A stretch of 64,000 bases of DNA, from positions 243,230 through 307,229 of the forward strand of contig NZ_QOVM01000005.1 of the NCBI RefSeq assembly GCF_004104375.1, written 5' to 3'. The translations under genes were made by a program, and so were the position numbers. This stretch comes from Leeuwenhoekiella aequorea (GTDB taxonomy: Bacteria; Bacteroidota; Bacteroidia; Flavobacteriales; Flavobacteriaceae). The stretch's first letter is position 1; every line of letters begins with the position of its first letter. Below are positions 42,573-51,674 of this stretch, piece by piece. Under the pieces are notes generated by a model. The model had not been told where the DNA came from. It worked only from the letters and a program-made list of their open reading frames with translations, and searched no databases.

Positions 42573-43115
42573 TTAATTAGAAGCCATTTGTTTAGGAGGA
42601 TACTCTTGCATTATTTCTCCCACAATTTCATTTATTCTCTCTTGTTTCTTATCAACGCTTTTGGCTAGATAGCCAGTTCCTTGACCCTGCCATACAAGTT
42701 CTTTTTTTGAAGCATCTATGAGGTCTATGTATAGAGTTCCTTCAGTAGAGCGAGAAACAGTGTTTCCAAATCCGGCACCGTAAGGTCCCCAAGGTCCCCA
42801 GGCACCCCATCCCCAACCAAAGTTGTTGTAAACGTCCACTCGCTGCTGAGCGGTAGTAAAAATACTAACTAACATAGTAGGATTATCAGATTTTACAAAT
42901 CCCTTTGCTAACATATTATCCTCGATAGCTCGTAAAATTCTTTTTTTATCAAGATCAGAAATTTCAGCTTTATCGATTCCCGGTTTAAAAAATGCAAATG
43001 ACTTGTACTCATTAAAATTTGCATCTTGATCATAATCTGATGATACACGCACAGAGCTACACGCTGAGAATATGGTAACTACAGCGATTAGCATTAAGAG
43101 TTTAAAATTTTTCAT
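42573..43115 (-). CDS. DUF4136-domain lipoprotein
   Basis: A 180-residue lipoprotein: signal peptide and lipobox FSAC (Cys about 19), then a DUF4136 domain with the typical start SSDYDQDANFNEYKSFAFF and an internal Gly/Trp-rich stretch (FGWGWGAWGPWGPYGAG). Function unknown; the family is widespread in the outer membranes of Bacteroidota and Proteobacteria. Monocistronic, convergent with the crotonase gene. Confidence 0.85.
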   Translation of the reverse strand: MKNFKLLMLIAVVTIFSACSSVRVSSDYDQDANFNEYKSFAFFKPGIDKAEISDLDKKRILRAIEDNMLAKGFVKSDNPTMLVSIFTTAQQRVDVYNNFGWGWGAWGPWGPYGAGFGNTVSRSTEGTLYIDLIDASKKELVWQGQGTGYLAKSVDKKQERINEIVGEIMQEYPPKQMASN

Positions 43116-43182
43116 ACGGCTATTTATTTATGTTATATAATAGTGTTCTTATGTAGAAATCATCAAGAATTATACCATACAA

Positions 43183-43344
43183 CTATTCTTTTGTTTTATC
43201 GTAACCATAAGGGCAATGTCTGCATCCACTCTTGCAGCAGTACCCTCTCTTAAGGTGATATTGCTCTGTAAAACATCTATAACCCTCTGGGGTTAGGTAA
43301 TAATCACCTTCTTCAACTGGAATTGGTTTTTTAAATTGAGTCAC
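43183..43344 (-). CDS. Small Cys-rich DUF5522 protein, GTG start
   Basis: A 53-residue protein (VTQFKKPIPVEEGDYYLTPE at the start) that ends with a dense Cys cluster, RGYCCKSGCRHCPYGYD. The family hallmark CC-x-SGCRHCPYGY matches DUF5522. Four Cys and one His within eight residues suggest binding of zinc or an iron-sulfur cluster. Start: upstream in-frame codons contain no ATG or TTG before a stop, so GTG at 43344 is the start. It lies 67 bases from the DUF4136 gene on the same strand and could be cotranscribed with it. Confidence 0.8.
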   Translation of the reverse strand: MTQFKKPIPVEEGDYYLTPEGYRCFTEQYHLKRGYCCKSGCRHCPYGYDKTKE

Positions 43345-43432
43345 ACTTAAAGGTATAAAAGATCATTTAGATTTGTTTAAATAAAGACTTAAATCTAATT
43401 TCGAATTCTAAGATTACAATTATACATTTTAA

Positions 43433-43762
43433 ATGGCTATTATAATTTACGCACCCAGATTGTTTAAGAAGTTTATAGGTTGCGCTTTCTGGCCATTTAT
43501 TCTCGTTAAAAGTGCAAGTCTAAAAAAAGATATTGTATTTATAAATCATGAACGCATCCATTTAAGACAGCAAATGGAATTGCTTATAATTCCATTTTAC
43601 ATCTGGTACGGTACTGAATTCTTAATTCATTTTTTACGTTTTAAATTTCGATATGACGCTTATCGCGCAATCAGCTTCGAAAAGGAAGCATACGCCAATG
43701 AGCAAGATTTTGAATATTTAAAGCACCGAAAATTCTGGAATTTTGTGAAGTACTTGAATTAA
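43433..43762 (+). CDS. Small membrane-associated protein with HExxH motif
   Basis: A 109-residue protein with hydrophobic segments at about 8-26 and 48-66 and the sequence NHERIHLRQQ (HERIH, about 39-43), a minimal HExxH zinc-protease motif. A downstream FEKEAYANEQ supplies candidate third-ligand glutamates, as in gluzincins such as M48/M56. The protein is far smaller than normal peptidases, so it could be a minimal zincin or a remnant domain. Not otherwise recognised. Divergent from the DUF5522 gene. Confidence 0.65.
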   Translation: MAIIIYAPRLFKKFIGCAFWPFILVKSASLKKDIVFINHERIHLRQQMELLIIPFYIWYGTEFLIHFLRFKFRYDAYRAISFEKEAYANEQDFEYLKHRKFWNFVKYLN

Positions 43763-45546
43763 CGATGAACGATAACCTGAAAATTATCACCATTACCTCC
43801 TCCAAATGTCATAGTATAACCAAACTCTCCACCAAAACCAAGTCCATATACTCTAATTGTATGTGTCCCAGCTGGTAATCTAGTATAACCAGAAGCCGAA
43901 ATAAAATATAAACCAGAAGCATATATCGACTGCCCATCTCCATTTGGGTCAGAATTATCCGGATTATTTGTATAAGTGCCGCCGTCTAATCCTATGCGCG
44001 GACCGTTATCAATAGTAAACCACCCTCTGTACATTCGAGGAGAGCCATCCACGATTGCTGATCTATTATAACTTGAGACACTAGTTCCAAATTGATAAAT
44101 AACTTCTACCAATGATTCTTGGCTCAAAGTTATTTCATGAGAAAATAATTCAATAGAATTTGCACTTCCATTAGATGATCTCACTTCTGTATCATTTATA
44201 AAATCACTGATATTAACATCCATATAAGTTTGTACTAATGATGGTTGTAAAACCATTGTGCCATTATCATCAACATATACCGGCATTGGGTCATTTTGTA
44301 TGTTATTTGCATTATTTGTACGATTCAACCCATCAACGCGTATTGTAGAATTAGTTCCTGCGATATGTAATTTTTCTTTTGGGGCTGTATTACTAATTCC
44401 CAAATTACCTGTTGGATTAATATTTATATCATCTTGATTAGCACCTACGCCATCATTTTGAACGCCTATTTCTAATAGACTGTTTTCAGAAGTGGTTCCA
44501 TTCCCACTCCCATCATCTGAATACTTAATATACCCGTAATCGCTCACGGCATTTACAGAACTTTTGAATAATATAGAAGATTGACCTCCTGCATCACCGT
44601 GTTCTAAAACAATTGTTCCTGCATTTCCAGCTAGTGTTCTCCCGGTATTTTCAAAAATGTGCAGACTACCTTGCGGAGTAGCTGTTTTAATACCAATGCG
44701 ATCTGTACTACCTTGTATAAATAAGGTATTCTCATCTGCATCCGTTTCTACTCTAAAGTTTAAATTATAGCCCTTCTCATTAAAAATAGTAGTCTCATTA
44801 GCTGCTATTCGATGGTTATAGGAGTTATTCTCATACAAGTCGAGAATTCCATCATCTGCCTTAGAATAAAGACTCGAGGTAACATCATTTAAATTTGCAT
44901 CACTTTCATAAATATCGATGCTTTTACTAAATGAGGTGGTTTGATCATTATTAAATACGGCTGTTAAACCCAAAGTAGTAATATCTGGATTATTGCCACC
45001 AGTAGCCACAGCTAGTCCTGTATTTGTTCCGGATTCCATGTAAACCGAGGCATCATATGAACTTCCAGAATTTCTAAACGCTAATCCAGAAGCATTAGCA
45101 TTAGCTGTTCGTCTCAATGTAAAAGCATCTTGAGCTCCGTCTGTAGTAAATTCTAATTTTTTATCTTCTTGTGTAACTACGCGATCTTCAGTAAGCGTAC
45201 CATCTGTCGTATAGATATTTTCGCCGGCAACAGCAGATGAATTTATAGCAACCCAGATGGCTCCATCCCAGTAATAAAAACCTTCATTTACGGCATTTGC
45301 ACCAGTAGTTATAGCTTCATTGAAAACTAATAAACCTTTTGTAGCAGCAGGCTTAATGGTTGCAATATCATCAGTTCCGGTTAAATTTACACGTGGGATT
45401 AGAATACCTTTATCAGAAGCATCTATATCTAGCATAGATCCATTTGCAGGATTAGTAGTTCCAATTCCTACTTGAGCGCAAAGCGATTGAGGTGTCACAA
45501 TAAAAAGCATTAGTATAAATGCGCATGGGAGTAATTTTTTATTCAT
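43759..45546 (-). CDS. Large secreted tail-fibre-like protein
   Basis: A 595-residue secreted protein with a signal peptide (about 1-25) and then QVGIGTTNPANGSMLDIDAS, the start typical of flavobacterial tail-fibre/adhesin-like proteins. Two further blocks resemble phage tail-fibre intermediates (SDRIGIKTATPQGSLHIFEN and NLGISNTAPKEKLHIAG), i.e. three repeats of the pattern GI-x2-T-x-P-x4-L-(D/H)I. The C-terminal about 140 residues form a beta-rich domain. Probably surface-exposed, perhaps trimeric. Convergent 4-base overlap with the HExxH gene. Confidence 0.65.
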   Translation of the reverse strand: MNKKLLPCAFILMLFIVTPQSLCAQVGIGTTNPANGSMLDIDASDKGILIPRVNLTGTDDIATIKPAATKGLLVFNEAITTGANAVNEGFYYWDGAIWVAINSSAVAGENIYTTDGTLTEDRVVTQEDKKLEFTTDGAQDAFTLRRTANANASGLAFRNSGSSYDASVYMESGTNTGLAVATGGNNPDITTLGLTAVFNNDQTTSFSKSIDIYESDANLNDVTSSLYSKADDGILDLYENNSYNHRIAANETTIFNEKGYNLNFRVETDADENTLFIQGSTDRIGIKTATPQGSLHIFENTGRTLAGNAGTIVLEHGDAGGQSSILFKSSVNAVSDYGYIKYSDDGSGNGTTSENSLLEIGVQNDGVGANQDDININPTGNLGISNTAPKEKLHIAGTNSTIRVDGLNRTNNANNIQNDPMPVYVDDNGTMVLQPSLVQTYMDVNISDFINDTEVRSSNGSANSIELFSHEITLSQESLVEVIYQFGTSVSSYNRSAIVDGSPRMYRGWFTIDNGPRIGLDGGTYTNNPDNSDPNGDGQSIYASGLYFISASGYTRLPAGTHTIRVYGLGFGGEFGYTMTFGGGNGDNFQVIVHR

Positions 45547-45717
45547 TTAGGGAATGTTTAAGTGGAGAAGGGGTTGAACGTATTATGTTATTAAGAGTGT
45601 AAAATTAAGTATTTAATCGATTTAAATGTGCTTTTGATCTGATATTTAACAATATAGACGTGAATCCCCCTATAATTTTAGTCAAGTCTTTAACACTTAA
45701 CTCTTCTTTAACATCTA

Positions 45718-45751
45718 TTGATGTAGATTTTGTATCCTAGACTTAACTTTG
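45718..45751 (+). promoter_or_regulatory. Bacteroidota promoter, TTG-N23-TAnnTTTG
   Basis: TTG at 45718-45720 and TAACTTTG at 45744-45751, spacing 23 bases, inside the accepted 17-23 range. It ends 16 bases before the ATG at 45768. Confidence 0.65.
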
Positions 45752-45767
45752 CACCAATAAACATGCT

Positions 45768-46715
45768 ATGCCAAATACAGAGATTCTTTTTAAATCAACA
45801 ACCAACTGTAGTATTGATACTATAATTGAACCCTTAATGGAGTATCAAGGTGTAGAATTAGCAATTTTACGCGAAGATCTAATCAACGCCGAAATCTCTG
45901 GCAATAAGTTTAGAAAATTAAAATATAATTTGTTAGAAGCTGAAAAACAGCAAAAAGATACACTACTTACTTACGGAGGTGCATTTTCAAACCATATAGC
46001 TGCGACCGCGAAGGCAGGTGCGCAATGTGGATTTAAAACAATTGGTGTTATACGTGGTGAAGAGTTAGGTGGAGATTTGAATAAAACACTTAAACAGAAT
46101 AAAACATTAGGGTTTGCTTATAACTGTGGTATGCATTTCAAATTTGTAACCAGAACTGCTTACCGAGATAAAGACTCTTCATACTTTAAGGAGGAATTAA
46201 AAGCAGATTATGGTGAATTTTATGATATTCCTGAAGGAGGAACAAATGATTTAGCTGTAAAAGGCTGTGAAGAAATCCTGAATGCCACTACAGCGAGGTT
46301 TGATTATATCGCTAGCGCCATAGGAACCGGTGGAACAATCGCTGGTATAATTAATGGAAGTTTACCTCATCAAAAAGTTATAGGCTTCCCAGCTCTTAAA
46401 GGCGATTTCTTAGATAATGAAATTAAAAAATATACCCAGAAGCAAAATTGGGAATTGATTAAAGATTATAATTTTGGAGGCTATGCAAAGTTTAATTTAG
46501 AATTAATATCTTTTATAAATAACTTTAAAGTTAATCACAAGATTCAGCTAGATCCTATATATACAGGTAAAATGATGTATGGCTTAATTGATCTGATTTC
46601 TAATTCTTATTTTTCTAAAAATACCCGTATTTTAGCGATCCATACTGGAGGTTTACAGGGAATTGCTGGTATTAACAACCGACTCCAAAAGGCCGGAAAA
46701 CCTACTATTAAATAA
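45768..46715 (+). CDS. PLP-dependent ACC deaminase/D-cysteine desulfhydrase family enzyme
   Basis: A 315-residue fold-type II PLP enzyme. The Schiff-base lysine is K47 in SGNKFRKLKYN, the phosphate-binding loop is the GTGGT segment in AIGTGGTIAG, and an Asn-rich SNHIAATA segment follows strand 2. Substrate could be D-cysteine or 1-aminocyclopropane-1-carboxylate; no plant-associated features are visible, so D-cysteine desulfhydrase is the likelier role. First gene of an operon with the LysM glucosaminidase (5-base gap) and hemL. Confidence 0.82.
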   Translation: MPNTEILFKSTTNCSIDTIIEPLMEYQGVELAILREDLINAEISGNKFRKLKYNLLEAEKQQKDTLLTYGGAFSNHIAATAKAGAQCGFKTIGVIRGEELGGDLNKTLKQNKTLGFAYNCGMHFKFVTRTAYRDKDSSYFKEELKADYGEFYDIPEGGTNDLAVKGCEEILNATTARFDYIASAIGTGGTIAGIINGSLPHQKVIGFPALKGDFLDNEIKKYTQKQNWELIKDYNFGGYAKFNLELISFINNFKVNHKIQLDPIYTGKMMYGLIDLISNSYFSKNTRILAIHTGGLQGIAGINNRLQKAGKPTIK

Positions 46716-46719
46716 TACT

Positions 46720-47559
46720 ATGATTAGAAAAATAACTGCAATCCTCATTATGAGTATTTTGCTAATAGGATGCGGCGGAAGCAAAAGAGCAGCAGCTAAA
46801 AAGAAATTAGCAACTCGGCCTGCAAAAACCTATGAAAACACTAATAAAACTGATACAAGAGATACTCCTGCAGAGACTTCAGTTGAAACTAAAAAAGCAT
46901 ATGAGTACTCCTCTTTTTCTAGTGTTGAAGAGTATATAAATCATTTTGCACCTATTGCAAAAGAAGAAATGCGTCTTTATAAAATCCCAGCAAGTATAAC
47001 AATGGCTCAGGCAGTGCTGGAATCTGGTGCTGGTAACGGGAATTTAACAAAGAAAGCAAATAATCATTTCGGAATTAAATGTCATAATTGGACGGGTGAA
47101 GTAGTTTATCACGATGATGATGAGGCCGGAGAATGTTTCAGAAAATATAGAGATCCTAAATTTTCATTTAGAGATCACTCGTTATTTCTTACCGGAAGAT
47201 CGCGTTATGCAGATTTATTTGATCTGGAGCCAGATGACTATAAAGGTTGGGCAAAGGGATTACGCAAAGCAGGTTATGCTACAGATCCTAAATACCCTCA
47301 AAAACTTATAGCAATAATTGAGCGTTACGCTATGTATAATTATGATGCTGAAATATTAGGCACAAAAGTTAGAGATTTTAAGCCTGAGCCTTCAGATAAA
47401 GTCGTTCTACATCGAGTTGTTAAAGGGGAAACACTTTATAGTATTTCGCGTTTATATAACTTAACGGTAGAAGAACTGAAAAAGAATAATGGATTAAGAG
47501 ATAATACGATAAATGTAGGGCAGCAACTCAATGTAACCCCACAGTATAACGGATTTTAA
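46720..47559 (+). CDS. LysM-containing glucosaminidase lipoprotein
   Basis: A 279-residue lipoprotein: lipobox LIGC (Cys about 18), a low-complexity linker, a glucosaminidase (GH73-like) domain (about 70-215; [27 protein letters not shown] core including the catalytic Glu of AVLESG) and a C-terminal LysM (about 225-275; [17 protein letters not shown]). It cleaves peptidoglycan glycan strands and binds them via LysM. Start: ATG 46720 gives the lipoprotein signal; a longer frame reaches back into the upstream gene and is rejected. Confidence 0.88.
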   Translation: MIRKITAILIMSILLIGCGGSKRAAAKKKLATRPAKTYENTNKTDTRDTPAETSVETKKAYEYSSFSSVEEYINHFAPIAKEEMRLYKIPASITMAQAVLESGAGNGNLTKKANNHFGIKCHNWTGEVVYHDDDEAGECFRKYRDPKFSFRDHSLFLTGRSRYADLFDLEPDDYKGWAKGLRKAGYATDPKYPQKLIAIIERYAMYNYDAEILGTKVRDFKPEPSDKVVLHRVVKGETLYSISRLYNLTVEELKKNNGLRDNTINVGQQLNVTPQYNGF

Positions 47560-48854
47560 TGATGAATTATAAAAGAAGCAGCGCTTTATTTGTCGAAGCG
47601 CAAAAGGTAATACCCGGAGGAGTAAATTCGCCCGTACGTGCATTTAAAGCAGTGGGCGGTGATCCTATTTTTGTTAAAGAAGCTAAAGGAGCTTATCTTT
47701 ATGATGAAGACGGAAATAGATTAATAGATTATATCAATTCTTGGGGACCTATGATTCTAGGTCACGCTTATCAACCTGTTGTAGATGCTGTAGTAGCTAA
47801 AGCACAAAAGGGAACTTCATTTGGTATGCCCACAGAAATTGAAACCAAAATTGCTGAGTTAGCGGTAAAAATGGTTCCTGGTATTGACAAAATTAGATTT
47901 GTAAATAGTGGTACCGAGGCTTGTATGAGCGCTGTACGTTTAGCACGAGGGTTTACAGGTCGTGATAAGATTATAAAATTTGCCGGATGCTATCACGGTC
48001 ATTCAGATTCTTTTTTAATTCAAGCGGGTAGTGGAGCTGTTACTTTTGGATCTCCTAATAGTCCGGGAGTTACTCAAGGTACCGCAAAAGATACGTTGCT
48101 TGCTGAGTATAACAATCTTGAACATGTTAAGGAGATTTTTGAAAATAACAAAAATGAAATTGCGACCTTAATTATAGAACCGGTAGCTGGTAATATGGGT
48201 TGTATTCCTCCTGTACCAGGTTTTCTGGAAGGCTTACGTGAGTTATGTACTGAACACGGAGCTTTATTAATCTTTGATGAAGTAATGACCGGTTTTAGAT
48301 TAGCTGCCGGTGGTGCGCAGGAATTAACAGGCGTGCGAGCAGATATAGTAACTTTCGGGAAAGTTATAGGCGGTGGTTTGCCGGTAGGAGCCTTTGCCGC
48401 ACGTGAGGAAATTATGAATTATTTAGCCCCTGTAGGTCCGGTTTATCAAGCAGGTACTTTAAGTGGTAACCCATTAGCAATGGCAGCAGGTCTTGCAATG
48501 CTGGAAGCTCTAGATGCCGATAAAGAAATATTTACAAGACTATCAGAAAAAACTGAATACTTGCACAGGGGTATTAAAGAAGCTCTTGATGCACATCACA
48601 TTACACATACTATAAACCGACTCGGATCTATGATTTCGGTACATTTTGCGGCAGAACCTGTAGTAGATTTTAAATCTGCATCAAATGGAGCAAATGATAC
48701 CTTTAAAAAATTCTTTCATGGATTATTAGATGAAGGCATTTATATAGCGCCAAGTGCTTATGAAACCTGGTTTATAACTGATGCTTTGACTTATCAAGAT
48801 CTTGATGATACGATTACAGCTGTTGCCAAGGTGGCACCGCAATTAATCGATTAG
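47559..48854 (+). CDS. hemL: Glutamate-1-semialdehyde 2,1-aminomutase
   Basis: Makes 5-aminolevulinate for haem synthesis from glutamate-1-semialdehyde. The 431-residue PLP enzyme has the GSA-AM landmarks [11 protein letters not shown] at the N-terminus, [20 protein letters not shown], and the active-site lysine in [15 protein letters not shown]. Two ATG codons, 47559 and 47562, are possible; the first overlaps the glucosaminidase stop (TAATG). Other C5-pathway genes are elsewhere. Confidence 0.95.
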   Translation: MMNYKRSSALFVEAQKVIPGGVNSPVRAFKAVGGDPIFVKEAKGAYLYDEDGNRLIDYINSWGPMILGHAYQPVVDAVVAKAQKGTSFGMPTEIETKIAELAVKMVPGIDKIRFVNSGTEACMSAVRLARGFTGRDKIIKFAGCYHGHSDSFLIQAGSGAVTFGSPNSPGVTQGTAKDTLLAEYNNLEHVKEIFENNKNEIATLIIEPVAGNMGCIPPVPGFLEGLRELCTEHGALLIFDEVMTGFRLAAGGAQELTGVRADIVTFGKVIGGGLPVGAFAAREEIMNYLAPVGPVYQAGTLSGNPLAMAAGLAMLEALDADKEIFTRLSEKTEYLHRGIKEALDAHHITHTINRLGSMISVHFAAEPVVDFKSASNGANDTFKKFFHGLLDEGIYIAPSAYETWFITDALTYQDLDDTITAVAKVAPQLID

Positions 48855-48862
48855 AAATTTTT

Positions 48863-48899
48863 AAAAAAAAACCTGAGACTTTAGTCTCAGGTTTTTTTT
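48863..48899. terminator. Bidirectional Rho-independent terminator
   Basis: AAAAAAAACCTGAGACT / AGTCTCAGGTTTTTTTT with a two-base apex, between hemL and the convergent gene at 48917. Confidence 0.92.
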
Positions 48900-48916
48900 A
48901 GATCTAGTTTTTGCGA

Positions 48917-49405
48917 TTATCTGCGATCACCTTCAGAACCTTTTCTGTCTTTAGATTTGTTACCGCGTCTTCCATCGCGATTTGCCATACGATCGTGTCT
49001 TTTAGCTTTCATCTTGCGATACTGGTCAAACTGCTCTTCATTTAGAATGTTTTTCATTTTCTCTTGTTGAGCTATTTGTTTGTCTAGCATAGCGCTATAG
49101 TTTGCTTTACGCTCTTCTCTCATCGTGTCACGTTGAGCTTCAGTGGGTTTTTCACCACTTTTTTTGCTTTCTCGAGAAGCTCTCATTGCCTTGCGCTCTT
49201 TTGCGTTGGCTAATTCTATATTGTAAACTTCTTTCTGTTGTTTTTCATCAAGAACTAATGCCAGAGTCATTCTTTTAGTTTGAATATCTGCTATTTCTTC
49301 TGGAGTAGCATTCATCATTTTTTTACCTCTTTCTTGACGATCACCATTTTGTGCCAAAGCCGTTACTGAAACGAATAAAGCTACTATTGCAATTAATTTT
49401 TTCAT
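48917..49405 (-). CDS. Secreted, highly charged protein (Spy/CpxP-like)
   Basis: A 162-residue protein with a signal peptide (MKKLIAIVALFVSVTALAQ) and a Lys/Arg/Glu-rich helical mature region. The pattern LVLDEKQQKEVYNIEL and ILNEEQFDQYRKMKAKR resembles LTxxQ motifs of Spy/CpxP periplasmic chaperones. The tail (RRGNKSKDRKGSEGDRR) is basic and probably disordered. The chaperone role is inferred from family resemblance only. Confidence 0.7.
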   Translation of the reverse strand: MKKLIAIVALFVSVTALAQNGDRQERGKKMMNATPEEIADIQTKRMTLALVLDEKQQKEVYNIELANAKERKAMRASRESKKSGEKPTEAQRDTMREERKANYSAMLDKQIAQQEKMKNILNEEQFDQYRKMKAKRHDRMANRDGRRGNKSKDRKGSEGDRR

Positions 49406-49540
49406 ATCTATATATTTTTTAATGTTATATATCTAAGACACGAATAGATTAAAAAGGTTTAAAGGACGGTGTGAAAAATAAATATTTCAAAGATCAGATT
49501 TGAGGAAAGGCTTCTATAAATTCTGGTAAGTAAATAAACA

Positions 49541-49577
49541 AAAAAAGCCTTTCAGTAGTTTCTGAAAGGCTTTTTTT
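49541..49577. terminator. Rho-independent terminator of lysS
   Basis: AAAAAAGCCTTTCAG / CTGAAAGGCTTTTTT around a six-base loop, 14 bases past the lysS stop on the minus strand. Confidence 0.9.
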
Positions 49578-49590
49578 AAAGGTTTTTTTA

Positions 49591-51282
49591 TTATTCAATA
49601 AGAGATACGACAAGAGTTTCTCCTTCTTTTTCAACTTTGGCAACTTTTAATTTAGTAAGGCCTTTAATACCTTTATCCCATTTTTTATTACTTAAATTAC
49701 TAGCAGTTTTAAGCGCTTCTAATGGGATATTTTTTTCTTTTTTCAGAATCGTAAAAATTGCTTTTTCTTCTTCTGAAAGTTCAACAGGTTTGCGTTCTGG
49801 TTTCATCTGCGGAAAGAATAATACTTCTTGAATAGATGAATTATTAGTCATTAGCATTACTAACCTGTCTATACCAATACCTATTCCTGCTGTAGGAGGC
49901 ATCCCATATTCAAGAGCTCTTAAGAAGTCCTGATCAATAAACATAGCCTCATCGTCTCCTTTCTCACTTAAAGCAAGTTGATCTTCAAAACGAGCACGCT
50001 GCTCGATAGGATCATTAAGCTCAGAATAGCAATTTGCAACCTCCTTACCATTTATCATTAATTCAAAGCGTTCTGTAAGATCTGGATTGTCACGATGCTG
50101 TTTGGTCAACGGACTCATCTCTTTAGGATAGTCTGTAATAAACGTAGGTTGAATATATAAATGCTCACATTTTTCTCCAAAAATCTCATCAATGAGTTTT
50201 CCTACGCCCATGGTGTCATCTACTTCAAGACCTAATTTGCGGGCTATATCGCGTAATTCAACTTCATTTTTTCCATTTAAATCATATCCTGTATGTTCTT
50301 TAATGGCTTCAAGAATAGCAACTCGTGGGTAGGGAGCTTTAAATTCAATATCATTTTTACCTACGGTGAGCTTACTCTTGCCTGTTGCACTTACAGCAAC
50401 TTTCTCAAGTAATTCTTCAGTCATATTCATCATCCAGTTGTAATCTTTGTAAGCTACGTAAAGTTCCATAACTGTAAACTCCGGATTGTGCGTGCGGTCC
50501 ATACCCTCATTTCTAAAATCTTTAGAAAATTCGTACACACCATCAAAACCACCTACAATAAGACGCTTAAGATATAACTCATTTGCAATACGTAGGTACA
50601 GAGGTATATCAAGTGCATTATGGTGAGTCATAAAAGGACGGGCAGAAGCTCCTCCAGGAATCGGTTGAAGTATAGGAGTTTCTACTTCAAGATATTCTTT
50701 AGCATTAAAAAATTCACGTATGGTGTTTGTGATTTTTGTACGTGCAATAAATGTTTCTTTTACTTTACGATTGACGATTAAGTCTACGTAACGTCTGCGA
50801 TAGCGTTGTTCTGGATCTGTAAAAGCATCATGAGTTTTACCTTCTGCATCAGTTCGAGGCTGAGGAAGAGGTCTAAGAGATTTACTTAGAATTTTAAACT
50901 CTTTTACCATTATAGTTTTTTCACCTACTTGAGTTGTAAATGTTTCACCAGTGAGACCTATAATATCTCCTATGTCGAGTAATTTTTTATAAATATCGTT
51001 ATATAAAGTTTTGTCTTCTCCAGTACAAATTTCATCTCGATTAAAATAAACTTGTATACGTCCAGAAGCATCCTGAAGTTCTGCAAATGAGGCTTTACCT
51101 TGAATACGACGTGTCATTAAACGACCGGCTAGTGTAACCGTTTTTCCGTTTTCAAAATTGGCTTTTAAATCCTGTGAATTATGAGTTGTGATAAACTCAT
51201 CTGCGGGATAGGGATCTATGTTTAATTTACGTAGTTCCGCAAGTTTCTCGCGTCTAATAATCTCCTGTTCTGAAAGTTGCAT
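49591..51282 (-). CDS. lysS: Lysyl-tRNA synthetase, class II
   Basis: Charges tRNA-Lys. The 563-residue protein has the OB-fold anticodon-binding domain (about 55-175) and class II motifs: motif 1 around [11 protein letters not shown], motif 2 [15 protein letters not shown], motif 3 [12 protein letters not shown]. It is longer than the E. coli enzyme (505) because of an extra C-terminal part of about 60 residues, charged and helical (from about residue 500), which is typical of Bacteroidota. A consensus promoter lies at 51396-51426, giving a leader of about 105 bases. Confidence 0.97.
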   Translation of the reverse strand: MQLSEQEIIRREKLAELRKLNIDPYPADEFITTHNSQDLKANFENGKTVTLAGRLMTRRIQGKASFAELQDASGRIQVYFNRDEICTGEDKTLYNDIYKKLLDIGDIIGLTGETFTTQVGEKTIMVKEFKILSKSLRPLPQPRTDAEGKTHDAFTDPEQRYRRRYVDLIVNRKVKETFIARTKITNTIREFFNAKEYLEVETPILQPIPGGASARPFMTHHNALDIPLYLRIANELYLKRLIVGGFDGVYEFSKDFRNEGMDRTHNPEFTVMELYVAYKDYNWMMNMTEELLEKVAVSATGKSKLTVGKNDIEFKAPYPRVAILEAIKEHTGYDLNGKNEVELRDIARKLGLEVDDTMGVGKLIDEIFGEKCEHLYIQPTFITDYPKEMSPLTKQHRDNPDLTERFELMINGKEVANCYSELNDPIEQRARFEDQLALSEKGDDEAMFIDQDFLRALEYGMPPTAGIGIGIDRLVMLMTNNSSIQEVLFFPQMKPERKPVELSEEEKAIFTILKKEKNIPLEALKTASNLSNKKWDKGIKGLTKLKVAKVEKEGETLVVSLIE

Positions 51283-51390
51283 AAGCTGTCTTTAATCCAC
51301 CTAGTGGAATTTAATTGGATGAGGATTTACCTCAAAATACACGTGTCGTTTAAATAATTACAAATCTTAATTATAAAGACTTATTTATTA
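51283..51390 (-). promoter_or_regulatory. Predicted lysS leader with two small inverted repeats
   Basis: Between the promoter and the lysS ATG are two small stem-loops: TCCAC-CTA-GTGGA at 51296-51308 and TGAGG-ATTTA-CCTCA at 51320-51334, plus the palindrome ACACGTGT at 51339-51346. No T-box or known riboswitch core is recognisable. Confidence 0.3.
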
Positions 51391-51395
51391 AGGCG

Positions 51396-51426
51396 CAAAT
51401 ATAACAACTCGCTTGCGACAAATCAA
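51396..51426 (-). promoter_or_regulatory. Bacteroidota promoter of lysS, TTG-N20-TATATTTG
   Basis: On the minus strand, TTG (51424-51426) and TATATTTG (51396-51403) are separated by 20 bases, a full match to the flavobacterial consensus. Confidence 0.7.
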
Positions 51427-51488
51427 TAACTGTAACAAAAGCTTCTTAGTTGTGTCAAATAGTTCATCAATCATCAAAAATCAAAATA

Positions 51489-51641
51489 ATGAGTTTTTTA
51501 CGAGCACTTGTGGCTATTTTTTTGCCTCCATTAGCTGTTTTAGATAAAGGTTGCGGTTCTGTACTAATTGTAGGATTGCTAACAATTTGTGGATGGATTC
51601 CTGGAATAATTGCAGCTTTAATTATTGTAAACAGAAAATAA
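51489..51641 (+). CDS. YqaE/Pmp3-family small membrane protein, copy 2
   Basis: A 50-residue protein with two membrane helices and the family motif PPLAV (about 12-16) then GLLTICGWIPGIIAALIIV. Differs from the copy at 19972 in the loop (DKGCGSVLIV) and a shorter tail. Start: ATG 51489; the upstream TTG would add 13 non-family residues. It lies 33 bases upstream of lipB but lipB has its own -7 element. Role inferred from family: membrane or ion stress. Confidence 0.83.
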   Translation: MSFLRALVAIFLPPLAVLDKGCGSVLIVGLLTICGWIPGIIAALIIVNRK

Positions 51642-51662
51642 TTTAAGCCTTGTTTGTAATTG

Positions 51663-51670
51663 TATCTTTG
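51663..51670 (+). promoter_or_regulatory. -7 element of lipB, abutting the start codon
   Basis: TATCTTTG, a perfect TAnnTTTG, four bases before the ATG at 51675, so the mRNA would start at or very near the start codon. No TTG is found at 17-23 base spacing. Confidence 0.5.
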
Positions 51671-51674
51671 CACT

